From Alsobacter sp040380755 (lineage in GTDB: Bacteria; Pseudomonadota; Alphaproteobacteria; Rhizobiales; Beijerinckiaceae): 9,705 nucleotides of DNA. Of the stretch, positions 1 to 6,614 are shown in pieces. A program made the position numbers and the translations under genes. Each line of letters starts with the position of its first letter. Within the stretch, counting starts at the first letter, position 1. The stretch covers positions 1-9,705 of the forward strand of contig JBEIIL010000133.1 of the NCBI GenBank assembly GCA_040380755.1, in the 5' to 3' direction. Under the pieces are notes generated by a model, which worked only from the letters and a program-made list of their open reading frames with translations, ran no database searches and had not been told where the DNA came from.

Positions 1-2
1 CT

Positions 3-887
3 GAGGGCGATCCCGCCGTCATCGGTGCGGTCGGCCTGTCGCCGAAGGCCGATGCGATCGTCCGCCCGCTGATCGCGGCGGCCGACGCCATCGTGCTCGC
101 CGGCTACGACCCGATCGAGATGCGTCAGGGCTGGCGCCATCCGTGGCCGGCTTCGCTGGCCGTCGTCGATCTCATTGCCGAGGCGATGCCGCACGGCATG
201 CATGCGGCGACGCTGGTCTGCGAGGGCGACGTGGCGGCCGCGCTGGCGAGCCTCGCCGACCGGCTGGAACCGCGAGACACCTGGCCGGACGGCCTGCCTG
301 GCCGGGTGCGCGCCGCCCTTCGCGAGGCGTTTGTTCCGCCAGGCGCGTGGGGTCCCGGCGTGGCCTTCACGGTGCTGCGCGCCGTGGCGGCCGTCGACAC
401 CGTCGCGACGGCCGATTCCGGCGCGCACCGGATCCTGCTCAGCCAGACCTGGACGTGCGACCGGCCGCGGACGCTGCTGCAGTCGACGGCGCTCTGCACC
501 ATGGGGTGCGCGCTGCCGCTCGCCACCGGGGCGGCGCTGGGCAGCGGCCGGCCCAGCCTGTGCTTCGTCGGCGATGCCGGGTTGGAGATGGTGCTGGGCG
601 AGCTTGCGACGCTGCGCGACCTGCAGGTTCCGGTGGTCATCGCCGTCATGGTCGACGAGAGCCTCGGGCTGATCGAGCTGAAGCAGCGCCAGTCCGGGCT
701 GGCCAATGCGGGTGTCGACTTTGGCGCCACCGACTTTCCGGCCGTCGCCCGCGCGATGGGCGGCCACGGTGTCCGGGTGGACTCTGCGGCCGCGCTGGAG
801 ACGGAGGCGCGTGCGGCCTTTGCCCGGCCGGGCTTCACGGTGCTGGCCTGCGTGATCGGCCGGCGCGCCTATGACGGAGCGTTCTGA
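3..887 (+). CDS. Thiamine-diphosphate-dependent enzyme, acetolactate synthase-like (5' partial)
   Basis: The frame is open from base 3 to the TGA at 885-887, giving 294 residues. The family usually runs to about 540-600, so the N-terminal domain with the catalytic Glu lies off the left edge. What remains is the end of the central domain (about residues 1-90) and the C-terminal ThDP-binding domain (about 115-290). Visible signatures are the MGCALPLATGAALG stretch (167-180) and GDAG (190-193), followed 27 residues after its Asp by Asp218 in the GELATLRDLQVPVVIAVMVDES-type layout. Acetolactate synthases have GDG and Asn there, so the Mg-ThDP motif is divergent. Such enzymes decarboxylate 2-oxo acids or join the product to a second carbonyl compound; the substrate cannot be told. 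The stop overlaps the next gene's start by one base, suggesting co-translation. Class call is firm, specific reaction unknown. Confidence 0.85.
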   Translation, partial: EGDPAVIGAVGLSPKADAIVRPLIAAADAIVLAGYDPIEMRQGWRHPWPASLAVVDLIAEAMPHGMHAATLVCEGDVAAALASLADRLEPRDTWPDGLPGRVRAALREAFVPPGAWGPGVAFTVLRAVAAVDTVATADSGAHRILLSQTWTCDRPRTLLQSTALCTMGCALPLATGAALGSGRPSLCFVGDAGLEMVLGELATLRDLQVPVVIAVMVDESLGLIELKQRQSGLANAGVDFGATDFPAVARAMGGHGVRVDSAAALETEARAAFARPGFTVLACVIGRRAYDGAF

Positions 888-2098
888 TGAGCCGTCCTGC
901 CAAGCGGCCGCGCGATCAGCGCCTTGACCTGTTTCGCGGGCTGACGATGCTGATCATCTTCATTGCTCATGTGCCCGACAACCCCTGGATGCTCTGGATC
1001 CCGGCCCGGTTCGGGTTCTCGTCGGGCACCGAGCTGTTCGTGTTCTGCTCGGGCGTGGCGAGCGCGCTGGCGTTCGGCAGCGTGTTCGAGACCCGCGGCC
1101 TGGCGCTTGGCACGGCGCGGATCGCCTTCCGCTGCTGGCAGGTCTACTGGGCGCATATGGGCCTGTTCATGGCCAGCGTCGCGCTCGCTGCCGGGATCGA
1201 CAGGCTGACGGGCACGACCGAGGCGCTCGCGACCCAGTTCGGCCCGCTCCTGACCGATCCGGCAGGGGCCATGCTGGGCGTGGCAACATTGGGCTGGCTG
1301 CCGCCCTATCTCGACATCCTGCCGATGTATCTTGTCATTCTGGCGCTGATCCCGGCGATGATGGCGCTGCGCCGGTTGCATGCCGTGCTGCCATTCGTGC
1401 TCGCCGCGATCCTCTATCTCGCCGCCTGGCTCGGCGGGCTGCAGCTGCAGGGCGAGCCCTGGCAACAGTTCGCTTGGTTTCTCAATCCGTTTGGCTGGCA
1501 GCTGGTGTTCTTCCTGGGCTTCTTCTTTGCCAGCGGCTGGCTGCCGGTGCCGCCATTGCGGCGTCCTGCGCTGGTTTGGTCCGCGGCGGCGCTGCTGGTG
1601 GCGTGCGTGCCTGTCGCGTTCTGGGGGATCTACGAGCACGCTCCTGCCGTTCAGGCGGTCCGTTCGCTGCTCCTGCCGATCAACGAGAAGGCGGATCTGC
1701 ACATTCTGCGCGTGCTGCATTTCCTGGTCCTCGCCTATGTGGTGCTGAGCCTTGTCGATCCCTACCGGATGCGGCTCGACGCGACGTGGCCCGGGCGGGT
1801 GCTGGTGATGATCGGCCGTCAGTCGCTCGGCACCTTCATGGCCAGCCTGATCGTCGCGCGCGTCGCGGGCGTCACGCTCGACCTTGTCGGCCGCACCGCC
1901 GGTCCTGTGGCTCTCGTCAACATCGCCGGCCTGGCCTGCGTGGTGGTGGCGGCGATGATCGTCGGCTGGTTCAAGAGCGCGCCCTGGGCCGCCCCGCGGG
2001 TGGCGCGTGTGGAAGGGCCCGAGCCGGTGCGCCCGGACACCAGGGACACTGCCGGCGGACAATCGCCGCGGACCGCCAGCGATGTCACCTTTGCCTAA
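887..2098 (+). CDS. opgC: OpgC-family membrane acyltransferase
   Basis: This 403-residue inner-membrane protein has about ten hydrophobic segments and matches the OpgC family, whose Rhodobacter member adds succinyl groups to osmoregulated periplasmic glucans. Recognisable family positions are RLDLFRG (12-18), IAHVP (26-30), the GFSSGTELFVFCSG region (43-56), WQVYWAHMG (84-92), YLDILPMY (141-148), NPFGWQLVF (200-208) and IGRQSLGTF (309-317). The last 35-40 residues are a Pro/Arg-rich, probably disordered tail. The ATG at 887 overlaps the upstream stop codon (TGATG) and has GGAG at 876-879, seven bases away, so the start is well supported and translation is likely coupled. No glucan synthesis genes (opgG/opgH) are in the window, so the acceptor is inferred from family only and could be another envelope glycan. 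Confidence 0.85.
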   Translation: MSRPAKRPRDQRLDLFRGLTMLIIFIAHVPDNPWMLWIPARFGFSSGTELFVFCSGVASALAFGSVFETRGLALGTARIAFRCWQVYWAHMGLFMASVALAAGIDRLTGTTEALATQFGPLLTDPAGAMLGVATLGWLPPYLDILPMYLVILALIPAMMALRRLHAVLPFVLAAILYLAAWLGGLQLQGEPWQQFAWFLNPFGWQLVFFLGFFFASGWLPVPPLRRPALVWSAAALLVACVPVAFWGIYEHAPAVQAVRSLLLPINEKADLHILRVLHFLVLAYVVLSLVDPYRMRLDATWPGRVLVMIGRQSLGTFMASLIVARVAGVTLDLVGRTAGPVALVNIAGLACVVVAAMIVGWFKSAPWAAPRVARVEGPEPVRPDTRDTAGGQSPRTASDVTFA

Positions 2099-2150
2099 AC
2101 TTTTGCAGGCCTAATCACCATCGGGACGCCGGGGCGAATCGGGGACACGG

Positions 2151-2768
2151 GTGAGCGACGATGCGCTGATCGCAAGGCTGCTGAACCGGGAGGAGCGGGC
2201 CTTCCGGGAGCTCGTGCGGCAATACAACTCCATGATGCTGGCGTTTGCGCGCAGCTTCGTGCGCGATGCCGGCACCGCCGAGGAGGTGGTGCAGGAGACC
2301 TGGCTGGCCGTGCTCGATGGACTGGAGCGGTTCGAGCGCCGCTCCTCCCTGAAGACCTGGATCTACGCGATCCTGGCCAACAAGGCGCGCACCGCGGCCT
2401 TGCGCGCGCGCCGGACCGTGCCGTTCTCCGATCTCGGCACGCTCGACGGCCCGCCCGTCGACGCCGACCGGTTCCGCGCCGATGGCCACTGGGCCGTCGG
2501 AATCGAGCCCTGGGACGGCATGACGCCGGAGCGGCTGCTGGAGAGCCGCGAAATCTGGACTCACGCACGGGCCGCCATCGAGGCCCTGCCGGAAGCGCAG
2601 CGTGCCGTTCTGATCCTGCGCGATGTCGAAGAGCAGGACGGTGTCACCGTCGCGCAGATGCTCGGCATCAGCGAGGGCAACCAGCGCGTGCTGCTTCATC
2701 GGGCCCGCGCGAAAGTCCGAGACGCGCTGGCAGATACCTTGGGATCGAGAAAGACGACAAAATCGTAA
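2151..2768 (+). CDS. ECF-type RNA polymerase sigma factor
   Basis: The 205-residue product has the two-domain ECF layout. Sigma region 2 spans about residues 15-88, with AEEVVQETWLAVLDGLERFE (43-62) and the -10-reading stretch SSLKTWIYAILANKAR (65-80). A linker containing RFRADGHWAVGIEPW (107-121) leads to region 4 (about 133-195), with ALPEAQRAVLILRDVE (145-160) and the helix-turn-helix VAQMLGISEGNQRVLLHRAR (167-186). It would direct RNA polymerase to -35/-10 elements of a small stress or envelope regulon. The GTG start fits the usual ECF N-terminus and has a weak GGGGA at 2141-2145. The zinc-type anti-sigma gene begins 54 bases downstream, the standard partner arrangement. The exact ECF group and the inducing signal cannot be assigned by eye. 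No copy of the GTAACG motif lies upstream of this gene, so self-activation by that motif is not evident. Confidence 0.93.
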   Translation: MSDDALIARLLNREERAFRELVRQYNSMMLAFARSFVRDAGTAEEVVQETWLAVLDGLERFERRSSLKTWIYAILANKARTAALRARRTVPFSDLGTLDGPPVDADRFRADGHWAVGIEPWDGMTPERLLESREIWTHARAAIEALPEAQRAVLILRDVEEQDGVTVAQMLGISEGNQRVLLHRARAKVRDALADTLGSRKTTKS

Positions 2769-2775
2769 CATGGGC

Positions 2776-2801
2776 TGTAACGGTCCGGTGGATCGGGCGA
2801 C
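2776..2801 (+). promoter_or_regulatory. Candidate ECF promoter before the anti-sigma gene
   Basis: TGTAACG (2776-2782), a 15-base spacer and CGAC (2798-2801) form an ECF-like -35/-10 pair: an AAC-containing -35 and a CG-rich -10. Transcription would start near 2807, about 15 bases before the anti-sigma ATG at 2823 and just ahead of its AGGAG. The same hexamer, spacing and CGAC occur on the minus strand at 6225-6200 before another gene. Inference from position and recurrence. Confidence 0.5.
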
Positions 2802-2822
2802 ATCGCAATGAGGAGACGCATC

Positions 2823-3083
2823 ATGAACTGCAAGGACGTCAGCGCCCGCGCCAGCGCCCATGTCGACGGCGAACTCGGCTTTGTCGAGCGTGCCCAGATG
2901 CGCGCCCATCTGTTCATCTGCACGCACTGTCGCCGCTATGTGCAGCAGCTCGGTGCGACCATCGCGGTCGTGCGCGGCCGGCAGTGGGTCGCACCCGATG
3001 AGGATGCGGAGGAGCGCGCGGTTGCGCTCATGCACAAGCGTCCGCCAACGGCCGACGGATCATCGCCGTTCAACTGCTCGTGA
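2823..3083 (+). CDS. Soluble zinc-binding anti-sigma factor (zf-HC2/ZAS type)
   Basis: This 86-residue protein carries the zinc-binding anti-sigma signature: Cys3, His29, Cys33 and Cys36 (HLFICTHC, H-x3-C-x2-C) in a short helical N-terminal domain. Family members bind and hold their cognate sigma factor, and in several of them oxidation of the cysteines releases it. I see no hydrophobic segment, so it should be cytoplasmic, unlike membrane-anchored anti-sigmas. The C-terminal part (about 53-80) is charged, and an extra Cys85 lies next to the end. I chose the ATG at 2823 because AGGAG at 2811-2815 sits seven bases before it; an in-frame ATG at 2808 lacks a good ribosome site and would begin about where the candidate promoter initiates. 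It lies 54 bases after the sigma gene, its probable target. Confidence 0.88.
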   Translation: MNCKDVSARASAHVDGELGFVERAQMRAHLFICTHCRRYVQQLGATIAVVRGRQWVAPDEDAEERAVALMHKRPPTADGSSPFNCS

Positions 3084-3088
3084 ATGCC

Positions 3089-3127
3089 GTAACGGTGATG
3101 CCTCGTCCGGTGACTGATCTGCGTTAC
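3089..3127. promoter_or_regulatory. Inverted GTAACG/CGTTAC pair before the TPR gene
   Basis: GTAACG at 3089-3094 and its reverse complement CGTTAC at 3122-3127 face each other across 27 bases in the 64-base gap between the anti-sigma and TPR genes. The left copy lies in the near-palindrome CCGTAACGG. Downstream of it, GTGAC (3110-3114) is only a loose match to the -10 seen at the other sites. It may be a weaker promoter of the same sigma factor or an operator; the role is inferred. Confidence 0.3.
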
Positions 3128-3147
3128 TCAGGCAGGAGGTCGCCGTC

Positions 3148-4458
3148 ATGCACGACAGGTTCAACGGACAGCATGGCACCGACCAGGCCGTCGCGATTGC
3201 CGCTTTCGAGCGGGCCGTTTCCGCGCTGGCTGCGCACCGGCCACTTGCCGGCGCCAATCTCGACGAAGCGGTCACGCTTGCTCCGGACTTCGTCGCCGCC
3301 CACGCGCTGAAGGGGTTTGCAGCGCTGACTCTGGGTCGCGCCGAGCTTCGGCCCCACGCCGTGGGCGCCGCCCTGGAAGCCCGCGCGGCAGCCGGTCGCG
3401 CCGGCCGCCGCACGGCTGCCGAAACGGCGCTCCTCGATGGTCTCGACATCGCAGTGACAGGACGCTTCACGGATGCTGCGGCACGGCTGGAGCGTCAGCT
3501 GGAAACCGAGCCGCGCAACTTCCTGCTGCTCAAGCTCGCCCATGCGCTGCGCTTCATGGCGGGCGATCTCGATGGAATGCTGGCGGCCACGTCGGCCGTA
3601 CTGCCGCACTGGACCGAGGCGGAGCCGGCAGCGGGCTACGTTTATGGCTGCCATGCCTTCGGCCTCGAGGAGGCCGGGCACTACGCCGAGGCCGAACGCT
3701 ACGGCGCGCTGGCGCTGGAGCGCGCGCCCGACGACGCCTGGGGCCTGCACGCGATCAGCCATGTCGACGAGATGAAGGGGCGCACCCGCGAGGGGATCGC
3801 CCGGCTGGAGGCCAGCCGCGCGCTCTGGAGCCGGTGCAACAACTTCCAGTTCCATCTCGCCTGGCACCTGGCGCTCCTGCACATGGAAGCGGGGGCCCAT
3901 GACCATGTCCTGGCGCTTTACGACACCGAGATCCGGCCGCAGCCGACCGATGACTACCGGGATGTTGCCAACGCAGCCTCACTGCTGTGGCGCCTGAGGC
4001 TCGCCGGCATCGCGGTCGGTGACCGCTGGGACGAGCTGCGCGCATTGGGCCAGCGCCGGGCCACCGACACGACGCTGATGTTTGCGAGCCTGCATCATCT
4101 GTTTGCCCTGGCGGCTGGCGGCGATGCGCCCGCCATCGATTCGGTGCTGGCGTCCTGGGAGGCCGAGGTGGCGCATGGCCGCGGCGATCAGGCCGATGTC
4201 GCGGCCTGTGTCGGCCTCGATCTGGCGAGGGTCATCGCCGGCCGCGTACGGCCGGGAACCGACTATGCGGGACTGGCGCGTCGGCTGCCGGCTCTCGGAG
4301 GCAGCAACGCCCAGCGCGACGTGTTCCTGCAGACCCTTGCCACCACCGCCGCGCGGAACGGCGATGCCCAAGCGGTCGTGACCGTGATGACCACCCGCCA
4401 CACGCTGCGCGGGTCGGATCGCTTTTCCCGGCGCCTGGCGGAACTCGTCGCCGCCTGA
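3148..4458 (+). CDS. TTC38/StaR-like tetratricopeptide repeat protein
   Basis: The 436-residue product is helical throughout, with no signal peptide, and fits the TTC38/StaR-like group of TPR proteins, which are widespread in bacteria and eukaryotes but lack a defined biochemical role. The most conserved part is the central block: GCHAFGLEEAGHYAEAERYG (167-186), a TPR unit, then LHAISHVDEMKGRTREG (200-216) and FHLAWHLALLHMEAG (235-249), with the recurrent His/Trp residues of the family. Weaker helical repeats fill residues 35-150 and 270-430. The start is strongly supported by AGGAGGT (3134-3140), seven bases before the ATG. It follows the anti-sigma gene by 64 bases, a gap that holds two GTAACG copies, so it may belong to the sigma regulon. 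Probably a cytoplasmic scaffold; no catalytic motif is visible. Confidence 0.8.
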   Translation: MHDRFNGQHGTDQAVAIAAFERAVSALAAHRPLAGANLDEAVTLAPDFVAAHALKGFAALTLGRAELRPHAVGAALEARAAAGRAGRRTAAETALLDGLDIAVTGRFTDAAARLERQLETEPRNFLLLKLAHALRFMAGDLDGMLAATSAVLPHWTEAEPAAGYVYGCHAFGLEEAGHYAEAERYGALALERAPDDAWGLHAISHVDEMKGRTREGIARLEASRALWSRCNNFQFHLAWHLALLHMEAGAHDHVLALYDTEIRPQPTDDYRDVANAASLLWRLRLAGIAVGDRWDELRALGQRRATDTTLMFASLHHLFALAAGGDAPAIDSVLASWEAEVAHGRGDQADVAACVGLDLARVIAGRVRPGTDYAGLARRLPALGGSNAQRDVFLQTLATTAARNGDAQAVVTVMTTRHTLRGSDRFSRRLAELVAA

Positions 4459-4597
4459 GGTGTGGAAGTTCCCCATGCCGGCCAAGGCGGTATCCAGTCC
4501 GCGTGGCCGGAATGAGCATTTCCTGCGTGCGCCCGGCCTGCCCTGCGTTAGGATCAACGCCGGCCGACGCAAAGCGGCGCGTACAGGGGGACGGTTG

Positions 4598-5485
4598 ATG
4601 AACGCGTTGCGATGCGCAGGGCTGGTGGTTGCCGCCGCCCTTGTCGGCTCCCCCGCTTCGGCCTGTCCGGCTCCGGTGCCCTGCGTCACGGCGAATGGCG
4701 AATACCTGCTGCGGCTGCCCGCTGGCTGGGATGGCCGCACGCCGCTGCCGGTTCTGGTGTTCATGCATGGCTATCGCGGCTCGGCCGCGGACGTGATGGC
4801 GGATGAGGCGCTGGTCCGCGTCATGGCATCCACCGGAACCGCCCTGGTGGCGCCGCAGGGTCGCGATGCCACCGGACGGGGGCGCGGCTGGTCTTTTCCC
4901 GGCAAGCTCGAGCCCGGCCGCGATGACATCGCGTTCATCGAGGAGGTTGTGGACGACCTGCTCGGAAAAGTGCCCGTCAACAGGGCGAAGCTGGTCGCGT
5001 CGGGCTTCTCGCTTGGCGGGTCCATGACGTGGTTCCTGGCCTGCCAGGGGCAAGGCCGCTTCGCCGCCTATGCGCCGGTAGCAGGCGCGTTCTGGGAGCC
5101 TGAACCCGAGCCGGGGGCCTGCCCGGCCGGGCCGCAGCCGCTGCGCCACATTCACGGGCTTGCCGATCCCACCGTGCCGATGACCGGGCGGGTCATCGAT
5201 CCGGCCGGACGGCGCCTGCGCCAAGGCAATGTGCTGCGCGGAATCGCGACCTGGCGGGCCGTCAATGGCTGTCCGGAGGCGCCAAGCCGGACGGTCGTCG
5301 AGGATGGGCTGAGCTGCCGCACCTGGGAGGCCGGAGCCTGCAGGTCGGGCCGCGAACTGGTGCTGTGCCTGCACGAGGGGGAACATGAGATCGACGCCCG
5401 CTGGGCGGGCGCCGCCATGGACTGGGCCGCAGGGCTTGCGGCGACCGGATCAAGGGCGAAGACGGCGGCCGGGCCGAGGCCCTGA
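4598..5485 (+). CDS. Exported LpqC/PHB depolymerase-like esterase (alpha/beta hydrolase)
   Basis: This 295-residue protein has a signal peptide (about 1-22, cleavage near PASA-C) and an alpha/beta-hydrolase fold. The proposed triad is Ser138 in GFSLGG (136-141), Asp190 in GLADPTVP and His263 in EGEHEID; HGYRG (57-61) would form the oxyanion region. This order fits the LpqC/poly(3-hydroxybutyrate) depolymerase and feruloyl-esterase group, secreted enzymes that cleave ester bonds. The mature part is Cys-rich (23, 29, 149, 175, 225, 240, 248, 257), suggesting disulfides outside the cytoplasm. I chose the ATG at 4598 over an upstream in-frame ATG at 4460 because AGGGGG (4585-4590) lies seven bases before it and the signal peptide begins there. 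The 139-base gap after the TPR gene shows no convincing promoter or terminator. The substrate is not predictable. Confidence 0.87.
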   Translation: MNALRCAGLVVAAALVGSPASACPAPVPCVTANGEYLLRLPAGWDGRTPLPVLVFMHGYRGSAADVMADEALVRVMASTGTALVAPQGRDATGRGRGWSFPGKLEPGRDDIAFIEEVVDDLLGKVPVNRAKLVASGFSLGGSMTWFLACQGQGRFAAYAPVAGAFWEPEPEPGACPAGPQPLRHIHGLADPTVPMTGRVIDPAGRRLRQGNVLRGIATWRAVNGCPEAPSRTVVEDGLSCRTWEAGACRSGRELVLCLHEGEHEIDARWAGAAMDWAAGLAATGSRAKTAAGPRP

Positions 5486-5503
5486 CCGCCGTCCCGGGGC
5501 CTC
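5476..5503. terminator. GC-rich inverted repeat between convergent genes
   Basis: GAGGCCC (5476-5482) pairs with GGGCCTC (5497-5503) across a 14-base loop, spanning the 16-base gap between the convergent esterase and membrane-protein stop codons. It could slow transcription from both sides, but neither strand has a T-run after the stem, so an intrinsic terminator is uncertain. Confidence 0.3.
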
Positions 5504-6152
5504 AGGAGGCGCTGTTGCGCTCCATGGTCTCGAACACGTAGGCGGCGATGAAGCCGAAGATCACGTGTCCGACATAGCTCATGAAGGAGAGGTCGCCGCC
5601 CCATTCCATGAGCAGGAAAGGCAGGCCGGCCAGCGGCGCAAAAATGCCCAGCGCGTTGAACCAGGTGAATGACCCCCAGCTCAGGCAGTTGGCCAGCAGC
5701 GGCGAGGGATTGATCAGGCGCGTGGCACTGACGGCGGTGACGACCAGCCAGAAGATGGCCATCGCGACGGTCGTCTTGCCGGTGACGGCGGCAAAGACCA
5801 GGAACGCGGTGAAGGCAGCCCAGACGCCGATGTCGAGCAGGACGGACCAGCGCGGCACGAAGCGCGACGCGACGTAGTAGGCGACCGGATAACCGACGAT
5901 GCCGACGAGGTAGTGGGCGGCGGTGGCCGTGGGCTGCAACAGTTCGACGCCAGTCCAGGTCCGCACCAGAGAAATCACCAGGCCTGGCGGCTCGAGCGGC
6001 CCGCCGATGATCCAGGCCGTAATCACCCGGGCCCAGATCTCCCAGGCCATCAGGGCGACGTAACCGCCTGTCAGCAGATGAAAAATGGTCCGACGCCCGG
6101 GCAGAGCGAAGGCGGGCGAGACGGGGATCGATGAGCTGGCTGGCATGGACAT
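5502..6152 (-). CDS. Unrecognised six-helix membrane protein
   Basis: I do not recognise the family. The 216-residue product shows six hydrophobic segments at about residues 22-48, 79-97, 104-124, 126-146, 163-183 and 190-208, after a polar Ser/Pro-rich N-terminus with no cleavable signal. Features that might be conserved are MAWEIWARVITAWIIGGPLEPP (35-56), TWTGVELLQP (65-74), His80 in TAAHYLVG, and EWGGDLSFMSYVGHVIFG (183-200). The ATG at 6152 is preferred because AAGGGA precedes it by nine bases; an in-frame GTG at 6182 lacks a good ribosome site. A TGTAACG-N15-CGAC element ends 48 bases upstream of that ATG, matching the one before the anti-sigma gene, so this protein may be part of the ECF response. 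It converges with the esterase gene. No active-site motif is apparent; transport, sensing and a structural role are all open. Confidence 0.75.
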   Translation of the reverse strand: MSMPASSSIPVSPAFALPGRRTIFHLLTGGYVALMAWEIWARVITAWIIGGPLEPPGLVISLVRTWTGVELLQPTATAAHYLVGIVGYPVAYYVASRFVPRWSVLLDIGVWAAFTAFLVFAAVTGKTTVAMAIFWLVVTAVSATRLINPSPLLANCLSWGSFTWFNALGIFAPLAGLPFLLMEWGGDLSFMSYVGHVIFGFIAAYVFETMERNSAS

Positions 6153-6199
6153 GGCCGGGTTTCCCTTGGAGACGGACAGCACACCATCCGCTCTTGGTA

Positions 6200-6225
6200 G
6201 TCGACCAGAGCAGCGCGACGTTACA
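6200..6225 (-). promoter_or_regulatory. Candidate ECF promoter before the six-helix membrane protein
   Basis: Read on the minus strand, TGTAACG (6225-6219), 15 bases, then CGAC (6203-6200) reproduces exactly the -35, spacing and -10 of the element at 2776-2801. Initiation near 6193 would give a leader of about 40 bases carrying the AAGGGA ribosome site for the ATG at 6152. It lies in the 117-base gap between this gene and the winged-helix gene. Function is inferred. Confidence 0.5.
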
Positions 6226-6269
6226 GCGCGCCGCGCGCGGGCTTACGCGCTGATTCGGTCGCCCGGCGT

Positions 6270-6614
6270 TCAGCCCGGCAACTCTCCCACTTTGCGAAAG
6301 ATGGTTATATATTCGGCAAACTTGGCGATCAAATTTTGCGAAGGTTTGATGTAGCGGTTGCGGCGATCGGCAGAGTTCTCGACCAGCACAATCCAATGGT
6401 CTGATTCAAGGCGCCTGATGAACGCCCTGATCTGACTTTCACTATAATCGACTGAACGGTATAGATGCTTGAGGTTATTCGTCCGGTCGCTTCCGTAAGA
6501 AGCCATAATTTGAAGAATAACATCAAATCCAATGACAGAATTATAAGTGGGAAGGTTCAGTTTTTCCCACGTCCTGACCATCAGGAGATGCTTCGCTGCC
6601 GTATCGATTTCCAT
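6270..6614 (-). CDS. MarR-like winged-helix DNA-binding protein
   Basis: The 114-residue protein looks like a compact winged-helix regulator. Helices at about residues 26-40 lead to a helix-turn-helix, NNLKHLYRSVDYSESQIRAF (46-65), and the recognition helix region ending RRLESDHWIVLV (67-78). A basic wing, ENSADRRNRYIKPS (79-92), is followed by a C-terminal helix (93-108) that may dimerise. It would act as a cytoplasmic transcription factor, ligand and targets unknown. The ATG at 6614 has only a weak GGGG eight bases upstream. Base composition is strikingly different: about 40% G+C over 6300-6540 against about 70% in neighbouring genes, with many A/T-ending codons, which points to acquisition from another genome. 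The upstream 60 bases are also AT-rich and probably hold its promoter, but I cannot place clear -35/-10 boxes. Confidence 0.7.
   Translation of the reverse strand: MEIDTAAKHLLMVRTWEKLNLPTYNSVIGFDVILQIMASYGSDRTNNLKHLYRSVDYSESQIRAFIRRLESDHWIVLVENSADRRNRYIKPSQNLIAKFAEYITIFRKVGELPG

Noticed and set aside
869..2062. Minus-strand frame of 397 codons opposite the OpgC gene
   Set aside because: Its translation is rich in His, Arg, Gln and Glu without domains, the mirror of a hydrophobic protein; OpgC motifs on the plus strand are clear.
2091..2117. TTGCCT/TAATCA pair as a sigma-70 promoter for the sigma-factor gene
   Set aside because: The 15-base spacing and poor hexamers are below what I would defend.
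4478..4510. CCGGCC/GGCCGG inverted repeat after the TPR gene
   Set aside because: The 6-bp arms with a 21-base loop and no T-run are common by chance at this GC content.
4460..4597. Upstream extension of the esterase from an ATG at 4460
   Set aside because: It would bury the signal peptide behind 46 Arg-rich residues, and no ribosome site supports it; 4598 has AGGGGG at the right distance.
5152..6396. Long minus-strand frame of 414 codons across the esterase and membrane-protein region
   Set aside because: It overlaps two better genes, one on the same strand in another frame; the translation is low-complexity (Arg, Ala, Pro, His) with no recognisable domain, as expected for antisense frames in GC-rich DNA.
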